Shown piece after piece: positions 36,355 through 43,840 of a DNA stretch of 64,000 nucleotides (position 1 is its first letter; each line of letters begins with the position of its first letter). The stretch covers positions 62,001 through 126,000 of the forward strand of contig NZ_QNQZ01000001.1 in assembly GCF_003390935.1 (NCBI RefSeq). Reading direction: 5' to 3'. A model generated the notes under the pieces. The model was not told the DNA's origin and did not search any database. It saw only the letters and a list, made by a program, of their open reading frames with translations. The stretch comes from Lewinella sp. IMCC34191. Lineage in GTDB: Bacteria; Bacteroidota; Bacteroidia; Chitinophagales; Saprospiraceae. A program made the position numbers and the translations under genes.

Positions 36355-36735
36355 TCAGAGATTTTCGTCTATTTCGTTCAATTCCTTCGCCTCGGCGGCG
36401 GGGAACCAGGTGGCGAGGCGAGCCTGCGCGTTTTCCTTCACCTCGCTATTGATATAGGCGGCTACGGTAGTCAGGCCGGCAGCCAGTACGGTAAAGTCGT
36501 CGGTATACCCAAGAATAGGGGTTAGGTCCGGAATAACATCGAGGGGCATCAACAGGTAGCCCAGCGCACCCAGGATAGTCCGTTTGGCCCAGGCCGGCGT
36601 ATCCTTACGTTCGTAGGCGTAGTACAGCAGCAGGGCGGTGTAAACGGACCGTAATCCGGCGGTTCGGGCCAGCCCGGGCAACTTTTTCCAGAAGGGGCCG
36701 AGACGAAAGAAGCGGCGGTAGCTATCGGTAGTCAT
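36355..36735 (-). CDS. YkvA family (DUF1232) protein
   Basis: 126 residues with the DUF1232 core: VYTALLLYYAYERKDTPAWAKRTILGALGYLLMPLDVIPDLTPILGYTDDFTVL. DVIPD and the TDD motif are characteristic. One or two amphipathic helices suggest membrane association. The family is widespread with no established function. Confidence 0.88.
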   Translation of the reverse strand: MTTDSYRRFFRLGPFWKKLPGLARTAGLRSVYTALLLYYAYERKDTPAWAKRTILGALGYLLMPLDVIPDLTPILGYTDDFTVLAAGLTTVAAYINSEVKENAQARLATWFPAAEAKELNEIDENL

Positions 36736-36794
36736 GGCAAAAGCTAAACTTTAAGATAAAACGCACAAACCCCCAAAGCGGTTATTACATCAAC

Positions 36795-38075
36795 ATGGAG
36801 ACACAATCCCCGACTGAGGAACTGCTACACGCGGTGGAGGCCTACGTGGAGCAATATATCCAGGATCAGGTAGATGAGAGCTATGTGTACCACAACTTTC
36901 AACATACCTACGCCGTCGTGGAGTCCGCTACGGAACTGGCCCGGTACTATGATCTTAACGAGCGCGATCAGCTGGTTATTCAGTTGGCGGCTTGGTTTCA
37001 CGACACCGGTTACGCACAGGGTTGGTCGGACCACGAAGCGCGCAGCGCCGATCTGGCACGTGCGTTTTTGGAAAAGCAGGGGCACGACGAGGAACTGATC
37101 ACTGACGTCCGCGGCGCGATTCTCGCTACCCGTATGCCCCAGGATCCCCAAACGTTCATCGAGAAGATCATTGCGGACGCCGACCTGAGTCACCTTGGCG
37201 GCGCCAGTTACTGGGATCGCTGCGGCCGGGTACGTCAGGAATTCGCCCTCACGCGATCGATGGTGATGTCGGACCAGGAGTGGATTGACTTCGAACTGGG
37301 CTTTATGCTCAGCCACGAGTACCACACGGAAGCCGCCCGGGAAATCTACGGAGAGCGGAAAAGCAAGCACGTCAAGCAACTTTACAAACGGAAGGAAGCG
37401 CTCTACCCGGATCAAACCCCCAGCAATCTCAAAGAACTAAAGCAGTCCAAGAAGAAGAAACAGCCCAAGAAAATCAAGAAGAAGGACCGGCGGATGGAGG
37501 ATGACTTCAAGCCGGGGCGGGGCGTCGAAACGATGTATCGCGCTACCTACCGGACCCACGTCAACCTCAGCAGCATTGCCGACAATAAGGCTAACATCAT
37601 GCTTTCGGTCAATGCCATCATTCTCAGTATATCGGCGGCGAACCTCTTCCCGAAGCTGGATAATAATTCCCACCTCACGATTCCTACTATCATCCTAGTG
37701 GGGGTATGTCTGGCCAGTCTTTTTTACGCTATTCAGGCCACGCGCCCCAAGGTTACGGAAGGGAAGAGTAGCCTGGAGGACATCAAGGCCCGACGCAGCA
37801 ACCTGCTATTCTTCGGTAATTTCTACAATATGGAAATCGAAGACTTTCACTTCGGCATGATGGAAATGATCCGGGACGAGGATTTCCTCTATTCCAGCAT
37901 GACGCGCGACCTTTACTATCTCGGCGTAGTATTAGCCCAGAAATACGCGTTTCTGCGCATTTGCTACAATATCTTCCTGTACGGAATCATCATCTCCGTA
38001 ATCGCCTTCATCCTCGCCTCTATGTACAACAACCAGTACGTAGGAAGCCCGGGCCCAGGGATTTTCGGATTTTAG
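36795..38075 (+). CDS. HD-domain phosphohydrolase fused to a Pycsar-effector-like transmembrane domain
   Basis: 426 residues. Residues 1-200 are an HD hydrolase domain: YVYHNFQHTYAVVE, LAAWFHDTGYAQGW, SADLARAFL and IIADADLSHLG give the metal ligands. A Lys-rich linker (about 214-233) leads to a membrane domain: YRTHVNLSSIADNKANIMLSVNAIILSIS, another helix IPTIILVGVCLASLFYAI and a final helix near 393-414. This matches the Pycsar effector (PycTM, DUF5706) domain, which in phage defence responds to cCMP or cUMP. No nucleotide cyclase is next to it. The HD domain could degrade a signal that the membrane domain senses; that is inference. Confidence 0.78.
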   Translation: METQSPTEELLHAVEAYVEQYIQDQVDESYVYHNFQHTYAVVESATELARYYDLNERDQLVIQLAAWFHDTGYAQGWSDHEARSADLARAFLEKQGHDEELITDVRGAILATRMPQDPQTFIEKIIADADLSHLGGASYWDRCGRVRQEFALTRSMVMSDQEWIDFELGFMLSHEYHTEAAREIYGERKSKHVKQLYKRKEALYPDQTPSNLKELKQSKKKKQPKKIKKKDRRMEDDFKPGRGVETMYRATYRTHVNLSSIADNKANIMLSVNAIILSISAANLFPKLDNNSHLTIPTIILVGVCLASLFYAIQATRPKVTEGKSSLEDIKARRSNLLFFGNFYNMEIEDFHFGMMEMIRDEDFLYSSMTRDLYYLGVVLAQKYAFLRICYNIFLYGIIISVIAFILASMYNNQYVGSPGPGIFGF

Positions 38076-38104
38076 ATATCCACTTAGAGGGAGTTAGGCA
38101 GGAC

Positions 38105-39694
38105 CTATTCTACGTCTACTTCGATGCGCTTGTCCTGATTGGCGAGCTGCCAGGCATTGTGGAAGATGAGTCGTCCGATATTGACCATCTTCTCAAAATT
38201 GATTTTCTCAACGGTGTCGGTATCGCGATGGTAATCCGCGTGGGTACCATTAAAAAAGAATACGCTGGGTACGCCTCGCTCGGCAAAATTGTAGTGATCG
38301 CTGCGCTCGTAGAAGTTGTTCGGGTCGTCTTTGGCGTTATAAGTGTAGTCCAGTTCCAACTTTGTAAAATCCCGGTTTACTGCTTCGTTGATGTCGTGCA
38401 GCTCCGTACTGAGTCGATTGCTACCGATAACATAGATGTAATCGGGGTTTCCTTCGTGAGCGGGATCGATACGACCGACCATATCGACGTTGATATCGGC
38501 TATGGTGTATTCCAGAGGAAAGACGGGGTGGGTGGCATAGTACTCGGAACCAAGCAGCCCCTTTTCTTCTCCACTGACCCACAAAAACAACACGCTGCGG
38601 CGAGGCCCTAGACCGGCCGCTTTGGCCTCGGCGAAAGCTTCCGCAATTTCCAGGATCGTACTGCTGCCGGATCCGTTATCGTCCGCTCCGTTGAAGATGG
38701 CGTCTCCGCGCCGCCCGATGTGGTCGTAATGGGCGCTTACGACCAGTACCTCTTCGGCCAGCTTTGGGTCGGTGCCCCGTATGTACCCGAGCACGTTCTC
38801 CCCGATAAGCTCGCGGACGTCTTTAGTCTGGGTCAGACTGATATCCGTGGCCACCGTAACGGGACGTAGGCGACCTTTACGCTCGATACGCTTGCGCGCC
38901 TTGATCACCTGGCGGTAGTCGTCGCCGAGAATTTTCTTCGCGAGTGCCGGGGTGAGGTAGACGTTGTTCGCTTCGTCCCGCTCCGCTTCCGTCCTGTCTG
39001 TCATACGCATCCGACCGTCCAGCGTTTCACGCCGTACGTCTTGCACGTTCTGTTTGAACGCGGCGTCGATGATAAAAACGGTCTCGACGCCGTGCTCGTA
39101 GGCGGTGCGCAGTTTTCGTCCGTCATCGAGGCTGTACTCGCTCGGATCTTTCGTGCCGGATAGGTAGAAGTTGCCATCGCGACCGCGGGGTTCACCGGAA
39201 AATATGATGATCGATTTACCTCGAACGTCGTGCCCCCGGTAGTCACTGTAGGCCGGATCGTCGATACCGTAGCCCAGGAAAACAAGCTCGTCGATCGTTA
39301 CTGAATCCCGGCTGGCGTTCTTGCTGGGGGCACTGTAGTACTCCCAGAGATGACGCAGCGGCTCTCCGTTTAACTGCATGTCGATCGTTTGCCAATTTTG
39401 CCGACTGAATTTGATCGTCTGCATGTAGGCAGTGTCTCCGATGATGGGCGCAATCCCCAGGGAATCCAGCTGCGCTGCCAGATAAGCAGCTGCTCGTTTT
39501 TGTCCGGGCTGGCCCGTTTCTCTCCCTTCCATTTCGTCGGAGGAAAGCACGGTCAGGTGCTCCCGCAAATCATCGACAGTGATCGTAGCGGCTAATTCGC
39601 GCGCCTGTTCATCCGTGGTGGATAGGGGAGAGCGCTCTTGCGCGTTGCTGGTCAGGGACAGGAGCAGGGCTCCGGCAAGCAAAATTCGAATCAT
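38105..39694 (-). CDS. M28 family metallopeptidase
   Basis: 529 residues from ATG 39694, which opens a signal peptide (MIRILLAGALLLSLTSNAQ); the upstream frame to 39787 is rejected because it runs through the promoter. The M28 core is clear: SAHYDHIGRRGDAIFNGADDNG with His322 and the metal Asp, LWVSGEEKGLLGS with the catalytic Glu pair, NVDMVGRID and a late His. A protease-associated domain is likely within 130-290. It is probably a periplasmic or surface aminopeptidase. Confidence 0.9.
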   Translation of the reverse strand: MIRILLAGALLLSLTSNAQERSPLSTTDEQARELAATITVDDLREHLTVLSSDEMEGRETGQPGQKRAAAYLAAQLDSLGIAPIIGDTAYMQTIKFSRQNWQTIDMQLNGEPLRHLWEYYSAPSKNASRDSVTIDELVFLGYGIDDPAYSDYRGHDVRGKSIIIFSGEPRGRDGNFYLSGTKDPSEYSLDDGRKLRTAYEHGVETVFIIDAAFKQNVQDVRRETLDGRMRMTDRTEAERDEANNVYLTPALAKKILGDDYRQVIKARKRIERKGRLRPVTVATDISLTQTKDVRELIGENVLGYIRGTDPKLAEEVLVVSAHYDHIGRRGDAIFNGADDNGSGSSTILEIAEAFAEAKAAGLGPRRSVLFLWVSGEEKGLLGSEYYATHPVFPLEYTIADINVDMVGRIDPAHEGNPDYIYVIGSNRLSTELHDINEAVNRDFTKLELDYTYNAKDDPNNFYERSDHYNFAERGVPSVFFFNGTHADYHRDTDTVEKINFEKMVNIGRLIFHNAWQLANQDKRIEVDVE

Positions 39695-39700
39695 GGAAAG

Positions 39701-39708
39701 CAAATGTA
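39701..39708 (-). promoter_or_regulatory. -7 box TACATTTG, near-leaderless promoter of the M28 peptidase
   Basis: Exact TAnnTTTG with 6 nt to the ATG at 39694. Confidence 0.55.
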
Positions 39709-39811
39709 GGACACCCGTATGGGGTTGCGCCGCTAAGATAAGTTTAACCACCAGATCGATTCGCTTCGTATCGATTACGGCAGGCATACAAAACGGCGAA
39801 GTACGATTGGC

Positions 39812-41299
39812 TTACTTGTCCGACAAGCGTACCCGGGTACCCAACTGGATCATGGTGTTGTGGATTCTATCCTCCAGCGGGCCGCGACCTCCGTCGCCTT
39901 CCCGAATCGTGAGCAACCGGCCAACCGTTGGAGAGAAGTAAAGCGACCATCGATCGTTGAGTATGCGTTCGATCCGCACGTTTCCGCTGACGTAGAGGCT
40001 ACTGTTTTCCAGCAGGCCTCCGCCCTGTAGATAACCCTGGGTAGGATCCAGGATCTCGCTCGCCCCCGAGTTTTCACGCCCGATCTTAGCCAGCGGAGCA
40101 GAATTTTTGATGATGCGGTTCAGGTCGGCCAGCGTGACATCAGCGGGCAGATTAACCTGAGATTTCAGCACGATATTCATGGCCATACCCAAGCCGGCTG
40201 AGATACGCCATTTGTCATTGCTGCTCAGCTGTCTTTGATAGTTCAGTGGGATAGATACCGTCTCGTACGCCAGGCGGCTGTACCTGATCGGGTGCTCTTG
40301 TTCCACCCCGGAGGTATCCTCTTCGATCAGAAGAATCTTGGCGGGCACGTAAGACCGGTGACCATAAACGAGGCCGAACTGCAGTGCGTTGTCTCCCTGC
40401 TGGGCTTCAAACAACAACCCTAAGCTATATCCGGTACTCAGCTTCCGCTGTGCTTCAATGCCGAGCACTTTGTTCTCCAACGTCCTAATGTCATTGATAT
40501 CGAGGGGAGATACAAAGCCGCTGAGGTAGTACTGTACCGGTTCACCTCCAAGGAATCCGGAGAGATCCAGCGCAGGCAGAATGCGGGCCTGCTCATTGTT
40601 GAGCGGTGTCACGCTGGAAGGAAGAGCCTCCACGGTTGAAACAAGCGTTGGATTGGGTACCGCTTGATTTTGGGAAACGACGGGGCCGGGAGCGTGTGGA
40701 ACCAAAGAAGGCACAGCTTCAGCCGTAATGGATACGGGCCGTGTCGGCTGAACTTTGCTCTGCGGTACGTCAGTCGACGCATCGGGGGGCTGTACACCGC
40801 TACCTGCTGAGCGTTCGATAGGCTGCAGGAGAGAGGCCAGCGGCTCGACGGAAGCATCCATTTTGCCCGGCTGGGTACGGATGGATGACCAGTCATCCGA
40901 CTGGGCGAAGAGCAGCAGGAGACTGAGCAGTAGGGTTGCCTCCGTGATCTTCAGGCAAGTGACCATCTCCCGGCGGCGACCGATTACTTCCAGGCGGGCG
41001 GCCAGGCGACTCCATCCGGAGACGGTGGTGGGTTCGGCCTGCAACAAGCCGGAGGCCACGGTTACATCCAACTGATCGCCCTGGTCGGTGGCAACGGCGT
41101 CCAGCTTTTGGGCAAAGGCGTCCCAGCTACCGGCGGGCGCTACCGGAGCCAAGCTATCAAGCTTAGCGGCAATGGCGGTGTGATCGGCCACTTCATCCAA
41201 CCTGGCTTCCAGGTCGCTCCATCCGCGGGTCGGCGGCGGCGGCAGACTGGCGATCCGCTGGCGGATCAGTTTATCGATGGGGTGATTTTCTTGTTTCAT
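39812..41299 (-). CDS. Predicted envelope-spanning anti-sigma factor with C-terminal outer-membrane barrel
   Basis: 495 residues. The cytoplasmic N-terminus (1-112) carries three short helix repeats, each with a Trp and a Leu-Asp/Glu (GWSDLEARLDEV, SWDAFAQKLDAV, GWSRLAARLEVI; Trp27, Trp59, Trp96). A single membrane helix lies at about 113-131. A Pro/Val/Ser-rich linker of about 115 residues follows, then from about 250 a porin-like beta-barrel (YSLGLLFEAQQGDNALQFGLVYGHRSY, AYETVSIPLNYQRQL, ending TRVRLSDK). This architecture matches the dual membrane-spanning anti-sigma (Dma) type known from Bacteroides thetaiotaomicron. It begins 2 bp after the stop codon of the ECF sigma gene. Confidence 0.72.
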   Translation of the reverse strand: MKQENHPIDKLIRQRIASLPPPPTRGWSDLEARLDEVADHTAIAAKLDSLAPVAPAGSWDAFAQKLDAVATDQGDQLDVTVASGLLQAEPTTVSGWSRLAARLEVIGRRREMVTCLKITEATLLLSLLLLFAQSDDWSSIRTQPGKMDASVEPLASLLQPIERSAGSGVQPPDASTDVPQSKVQPTRPVSITAEAVPSLVPHAPGPVVSQNQAVPNPTLVSTVEALPSSVTPLNNEQARILPALDLSGFLGGEPVQYYLSGFVSPLDINDIRTLENKVLGIEAQRKLSTGYSLGLLFEAQQGDNALQFGLVYGHRSYVPAKILLIEEDTSGVEQEHPIRYSRLAYETVSIPLNYQRQLSSNDKWRISAGLGMAMNIVLKSQVNLPADVTLADLNRIIKNSAPLAKIGRENSGASEILDPTQGYLQGGGLLENSSLYVSGNVRIERILNDRWSLYFSPTVGRLLTIREGDGGRGPLEDRIHNTMIQLGTRVRLSDK

Positions 41300-41301
41300 T
41301 A

Positions 41302-41853
41302 CTAGCGGCCCGGGGCGGAAAGTGCTTTCTGGAGTTTGTTTCTCGCCTTTACCAGGTTAGATCTTGAAGTGGAATCAGTAATACTTAATTGCTCGGCAAT
41401 CTCTTTGTGACTATACCCCTCAATAACGTAGAGGTTGAAAATCGTACGGTAGGTCGGCGGCAGTTTCTGTACCGCCATCAGGATCTCGCGAGCGGAACAC
41501 TCGCTGATCACGTCCGGCACATCGCTGCTGACCTGGTACGCCCGCTCGATATCTTCCGTCCGCCGGCGAACGGAGCGCCGGTAGTGGTCGATCGCGGTAT
41601 TGACCGTGATGCGTCTCATCCAGGCCAGTAGGGCGGTACCGCTCTCGTAGCGGTTGATCTTGCCAAAAATTTTAATGAAGCTTTCGTGCAGCAAATCCAT
41701 TGCCTCGTCTTCGGTACCGCTGTACCGCTGACAGATGGCCATAAGCGAGCCATAGTAGGTCTCGTAAAGTACGCGCTGCGCTTCCCGCTCCCCACGGCGT
41801 AATGCCGCGACGAAACGTTCTTCATCATTTTCTAGCCAGATCGTATAGTCCAT
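41302..41853 (-). CDS. ECF-type RNA polymerase sigma factor
   Basis: 183 residues. Region 2 (YETYYGSLMAICQRYSGTEDEAMDLLHESFIKIF, ALLAWMRRITVNTAIDHYRR) and region 4 (LPPTYRTIFNLYVIEGYSHKEIAEQLSITDSTSRSNLVKAR) are complete, and no region 3 is present, so it belongs to the ECF class. It is co-transcribed with the anti-sigma/barrel gene (2-bp gap) and is probably held inactive by it until an envelope signal. The ECF subgroup cannot be assigned by eye; related Bacteroidota pairs are often ECF21-like. Confidence 0.93.
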   Translation of the reverse strand: MDYTIWLENDEERFVAALRRGEREAQRVLYETYYGSLMAICQRYSGTEDEAMDLLHESFIKIFGKINRYESGTALLAWMRRITVNTAIDHYRRSVRRRTEDIERAYQVSSDVPDVISECSAREILMAVQKLPPTYRTIFNLYVIEGYSHKEIAEQLSITDSTSRSNLVKARNKLQKALSAPGR

Positions 41854-41989
41854 AGAAGGTTGCCGGTAAACCTGCTTCGGCCCATCCTCTTTGCGGGGCG
41901 GTAGGCCGATAACAGAAATACCGTAAGATAAACGTATTTCGGGTGCCCACTGCTGCCAGCGATGAAAAACTTTTGTCTGCCGGTCACCC

Positions 41990-41997
41990 TATCTTTC
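41990..41997 (+). promoter_or_regulatory. Near-consensus -7 box TATCTTTC upstream of the S8 peptidase gene
   Basis: One base from TAnnTTTG, 4 nt before the ATG at 42002. Confidence 0.4.
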
Positions 41998-42001
41998 GGC
42001 A

Positions 42002-43831
42002 ATGAGTGCAATCAACATTAAACGGGAGGGCGGTACGCTGGAACTACAGAAGAGTCGGCGTCTCGTGGGCTTAAAGACAAAATACGGATCCACCGCAAGC
42101 AACGAGGCCGGGCAGGTCATGCCAGATCTCGGTGGGTTTTCCGTCGTGGAGCTGGAAGGGGAGGTAGAGAGCGGACTCGACCGGCTCCGGGGCGAGGACA
42201 GCGTGGCGGTCGGCTCCCACGTTTATTTCGCCGCGGGTGATAATCGCCCTATCATTCCTACGGGAGTCATCTACTGTCAACTGGCCAAAGGAGTAGAGCG
42301 GCAGGAAAGCGATCGGCTTTTTGAAAGGCTCGGGTTGGAGGTGGCGGAGCGGCGAGCGGACGGAACCGTCGTGTTGCAGGTCACCGAGCGAAGCCGCAAC
42401 CCCCTCCATATGGCCGGAGTGCTGGAGAATTTACACATGGTGGTCGAGGCCATCCCGGACGTCGACGTTCCACTGGACCAGTATTTTTCCCAGCCCAGGG
42501 ACGGCCTGTTTCCCGAGCAGTGGACGCTCCAAAACCGGGGTAGCATACCCGGGGTGCCGGGATACGAAACGAAAGCGGGCGCGGATTCCGGCGTCCAGGC
42601 AGCCTGGCGACAGCTCGACGGCCTGGGCGGGGCGGATATCACCATAGCGGTTATCGATAATGGATTCGAGGTAGAACATCCCGACCTGGCGGGCAAAATC
42701 GTTTCCCCGCTCGTGGTATCCTCGGGGTCGCAGGGACTGCCGGAGGGTAGTGCCTACGGTACGCACGGCACGCCCTGTGCCAGCCTGGCCGTGGCACCGG
42801 CCGACGGAAACGGGATTGTAGGAGCGGCACCGAATGCCCGCCTCATGCCCCTGCACGGCCTTACCTACTCCGCCTTCCTGACCGAGCGGATGTTCGATCA
42901 CTGCCGTACCAAGGGCGCAGACGTGATCAGTTGCAGTTGGGGTACCGTAGACGACCGATATCGTCCGGGTAAACTGCACGAACGGGCTATCCGGCGGGCG
43001 CTTACCGAAGGCCGCGGCGGTAAGGGCTGCGTCGTCCTCTTCGCCGCCGGCAACGAGGGGCTTGCTCGGGTGAACTATTACGGACAGATCGACGGGGTCA
43101 TAACCGTTGGAGCTTCCACCAGCAACGACACCCACCCCGGTTATTCCAACCGGGGAACAGGTCTGAGCGTCGTAGCGCCCAGCGACGGAGGCTGGCCCGT
43201 GCTGGCCGCCCGGTGCAGTTGGGATCCGGGACAAAGTGACATGCCGCCGGAAAAGCGATTCTACGTAGACGGCCGTGACAGGGGGCCCTACCACAAACAT
43301 TTCGGGGGTACTTCCGCAGCTACACCCCTGGTGGCCGGGATTTGTGCCCTGATGCTTAGTGCCAACCCGGACCTGACCGCCAGCGCGGTTAAATCGATAC
43401 TGGAGCAAACCGCCGATAAGATCGGCAACCGGGCCGGTTACGATGCCCGTGGGTGGAGCAACCAGTTCGGCTACGGACGCGTGAACGCGGAACGGGCCGT
43501 GGATGAAGCCGTACGGCGGCGCTCCGTTCCTGTCGTTCCTGCCGATACTCCCGCATCACCCGCCGGAGCGTACCAGCTCAACGTCGAACCGGCCCGGAAA
43601 AGCGGATACGGCCTTCAGGTGGGTGCATACGGCGATTACAAGAATGTCGTGGCAACCGTCGCCGCGCTAAAGCAGTCATTCGGTCTGCCGGTCGTGGTCG
43701 AGGAGTCCGGAGGCCTGCACAAAATTGTCGTCGGTACATTTGCCACCGCCGACCAGGCCCGTGCCCACATCGAAGAAGTTCGGGCGGCGGGATACCGACC
43801 CTTTGTACGCGATCTATCTACCCTAAGTTAA
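42002..43831 (+). CDS. S8 (subtilisin-like) serine peptidase with C-terminal SPOR domain
   Basis: 609 residues without a signal peptide at the chosen start (MSAINIKREGG). The catalytic triad is Asp219 (AVIDNGFEVEHPDL), His255 (GTHGTPCASLA) and Ser438 (GGTSAATPLVAG); the oxyanion Asn is in FAAGNEG. Residues 1-160 resemble the prodomain-like region of some S8 peptidases. The C-terminal 75 residues are a SPOR domain (GYGLQVGAYGDYKNVVATVAA... IVVGTFATADQARAHIEEV), which binds denuded septal peptidoglycan in cell division proteins. This pairing is unusual. It is followed after 9 bp by the M61 gene. Confidence 0.85.
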   Translation: MSAINIKREGGTLELQKSRRLVGLKTKYGSTASNEAGQVMPDLGGFSVVELEGEVESGLDRLRGEDSVAVGSHVYFAAGDNRPIIPTGVIYCQLAKGVERQESDRLFERLGLEVAERRADGTVVLQVTERSRNPLHMAGVLENLHMVVEAIPDVDVPLDQYFSQPRDGLFPEQWTLQNRGSIPGVPGYETKAGADSGVQAAWRQLDGLGGADITIAVIDNGFEVEHPDLAGKIVSPLVVSSGSQGLPEGSAYGTHGTPCASLAVAPADGNGIVGAAPNARLMPLHGLTYSAFLTERMFDHCRTKGADVISCSWGTVDDRYRPGKLHERAIRRALTEGRGGKGCVVLFAAGNEGLARVNYYGQIDGVITVGASTSNDTHPGYSNRGTGLSVVAPSDGGWPVLAARCSWDPGQSDMPPEKRFYVDGRDRGPYHKHFGGTSAATPLVAGICALMLSANPDLTASAVKSILEQTADKIGNRAGYDARGWSNQFGYGRVNAERAVDEAVRRRSVPVVPADTPASPAGAYQLNVEPARKSGYGLQVGAYGDYKNVVATVAALKQSFGLPVVVEESGGLHKIVVGTFATADQARAHIEEVRAAGYRPFVRDLSTLS

Positions 43832-43840
43832 CCAAGCCCC

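Noticed and set aside
42431-43408. 325-codon ORF opposite the S8 peptidase
   Set aside because: Antisense to the catalytic domain; no recognisable motifs.
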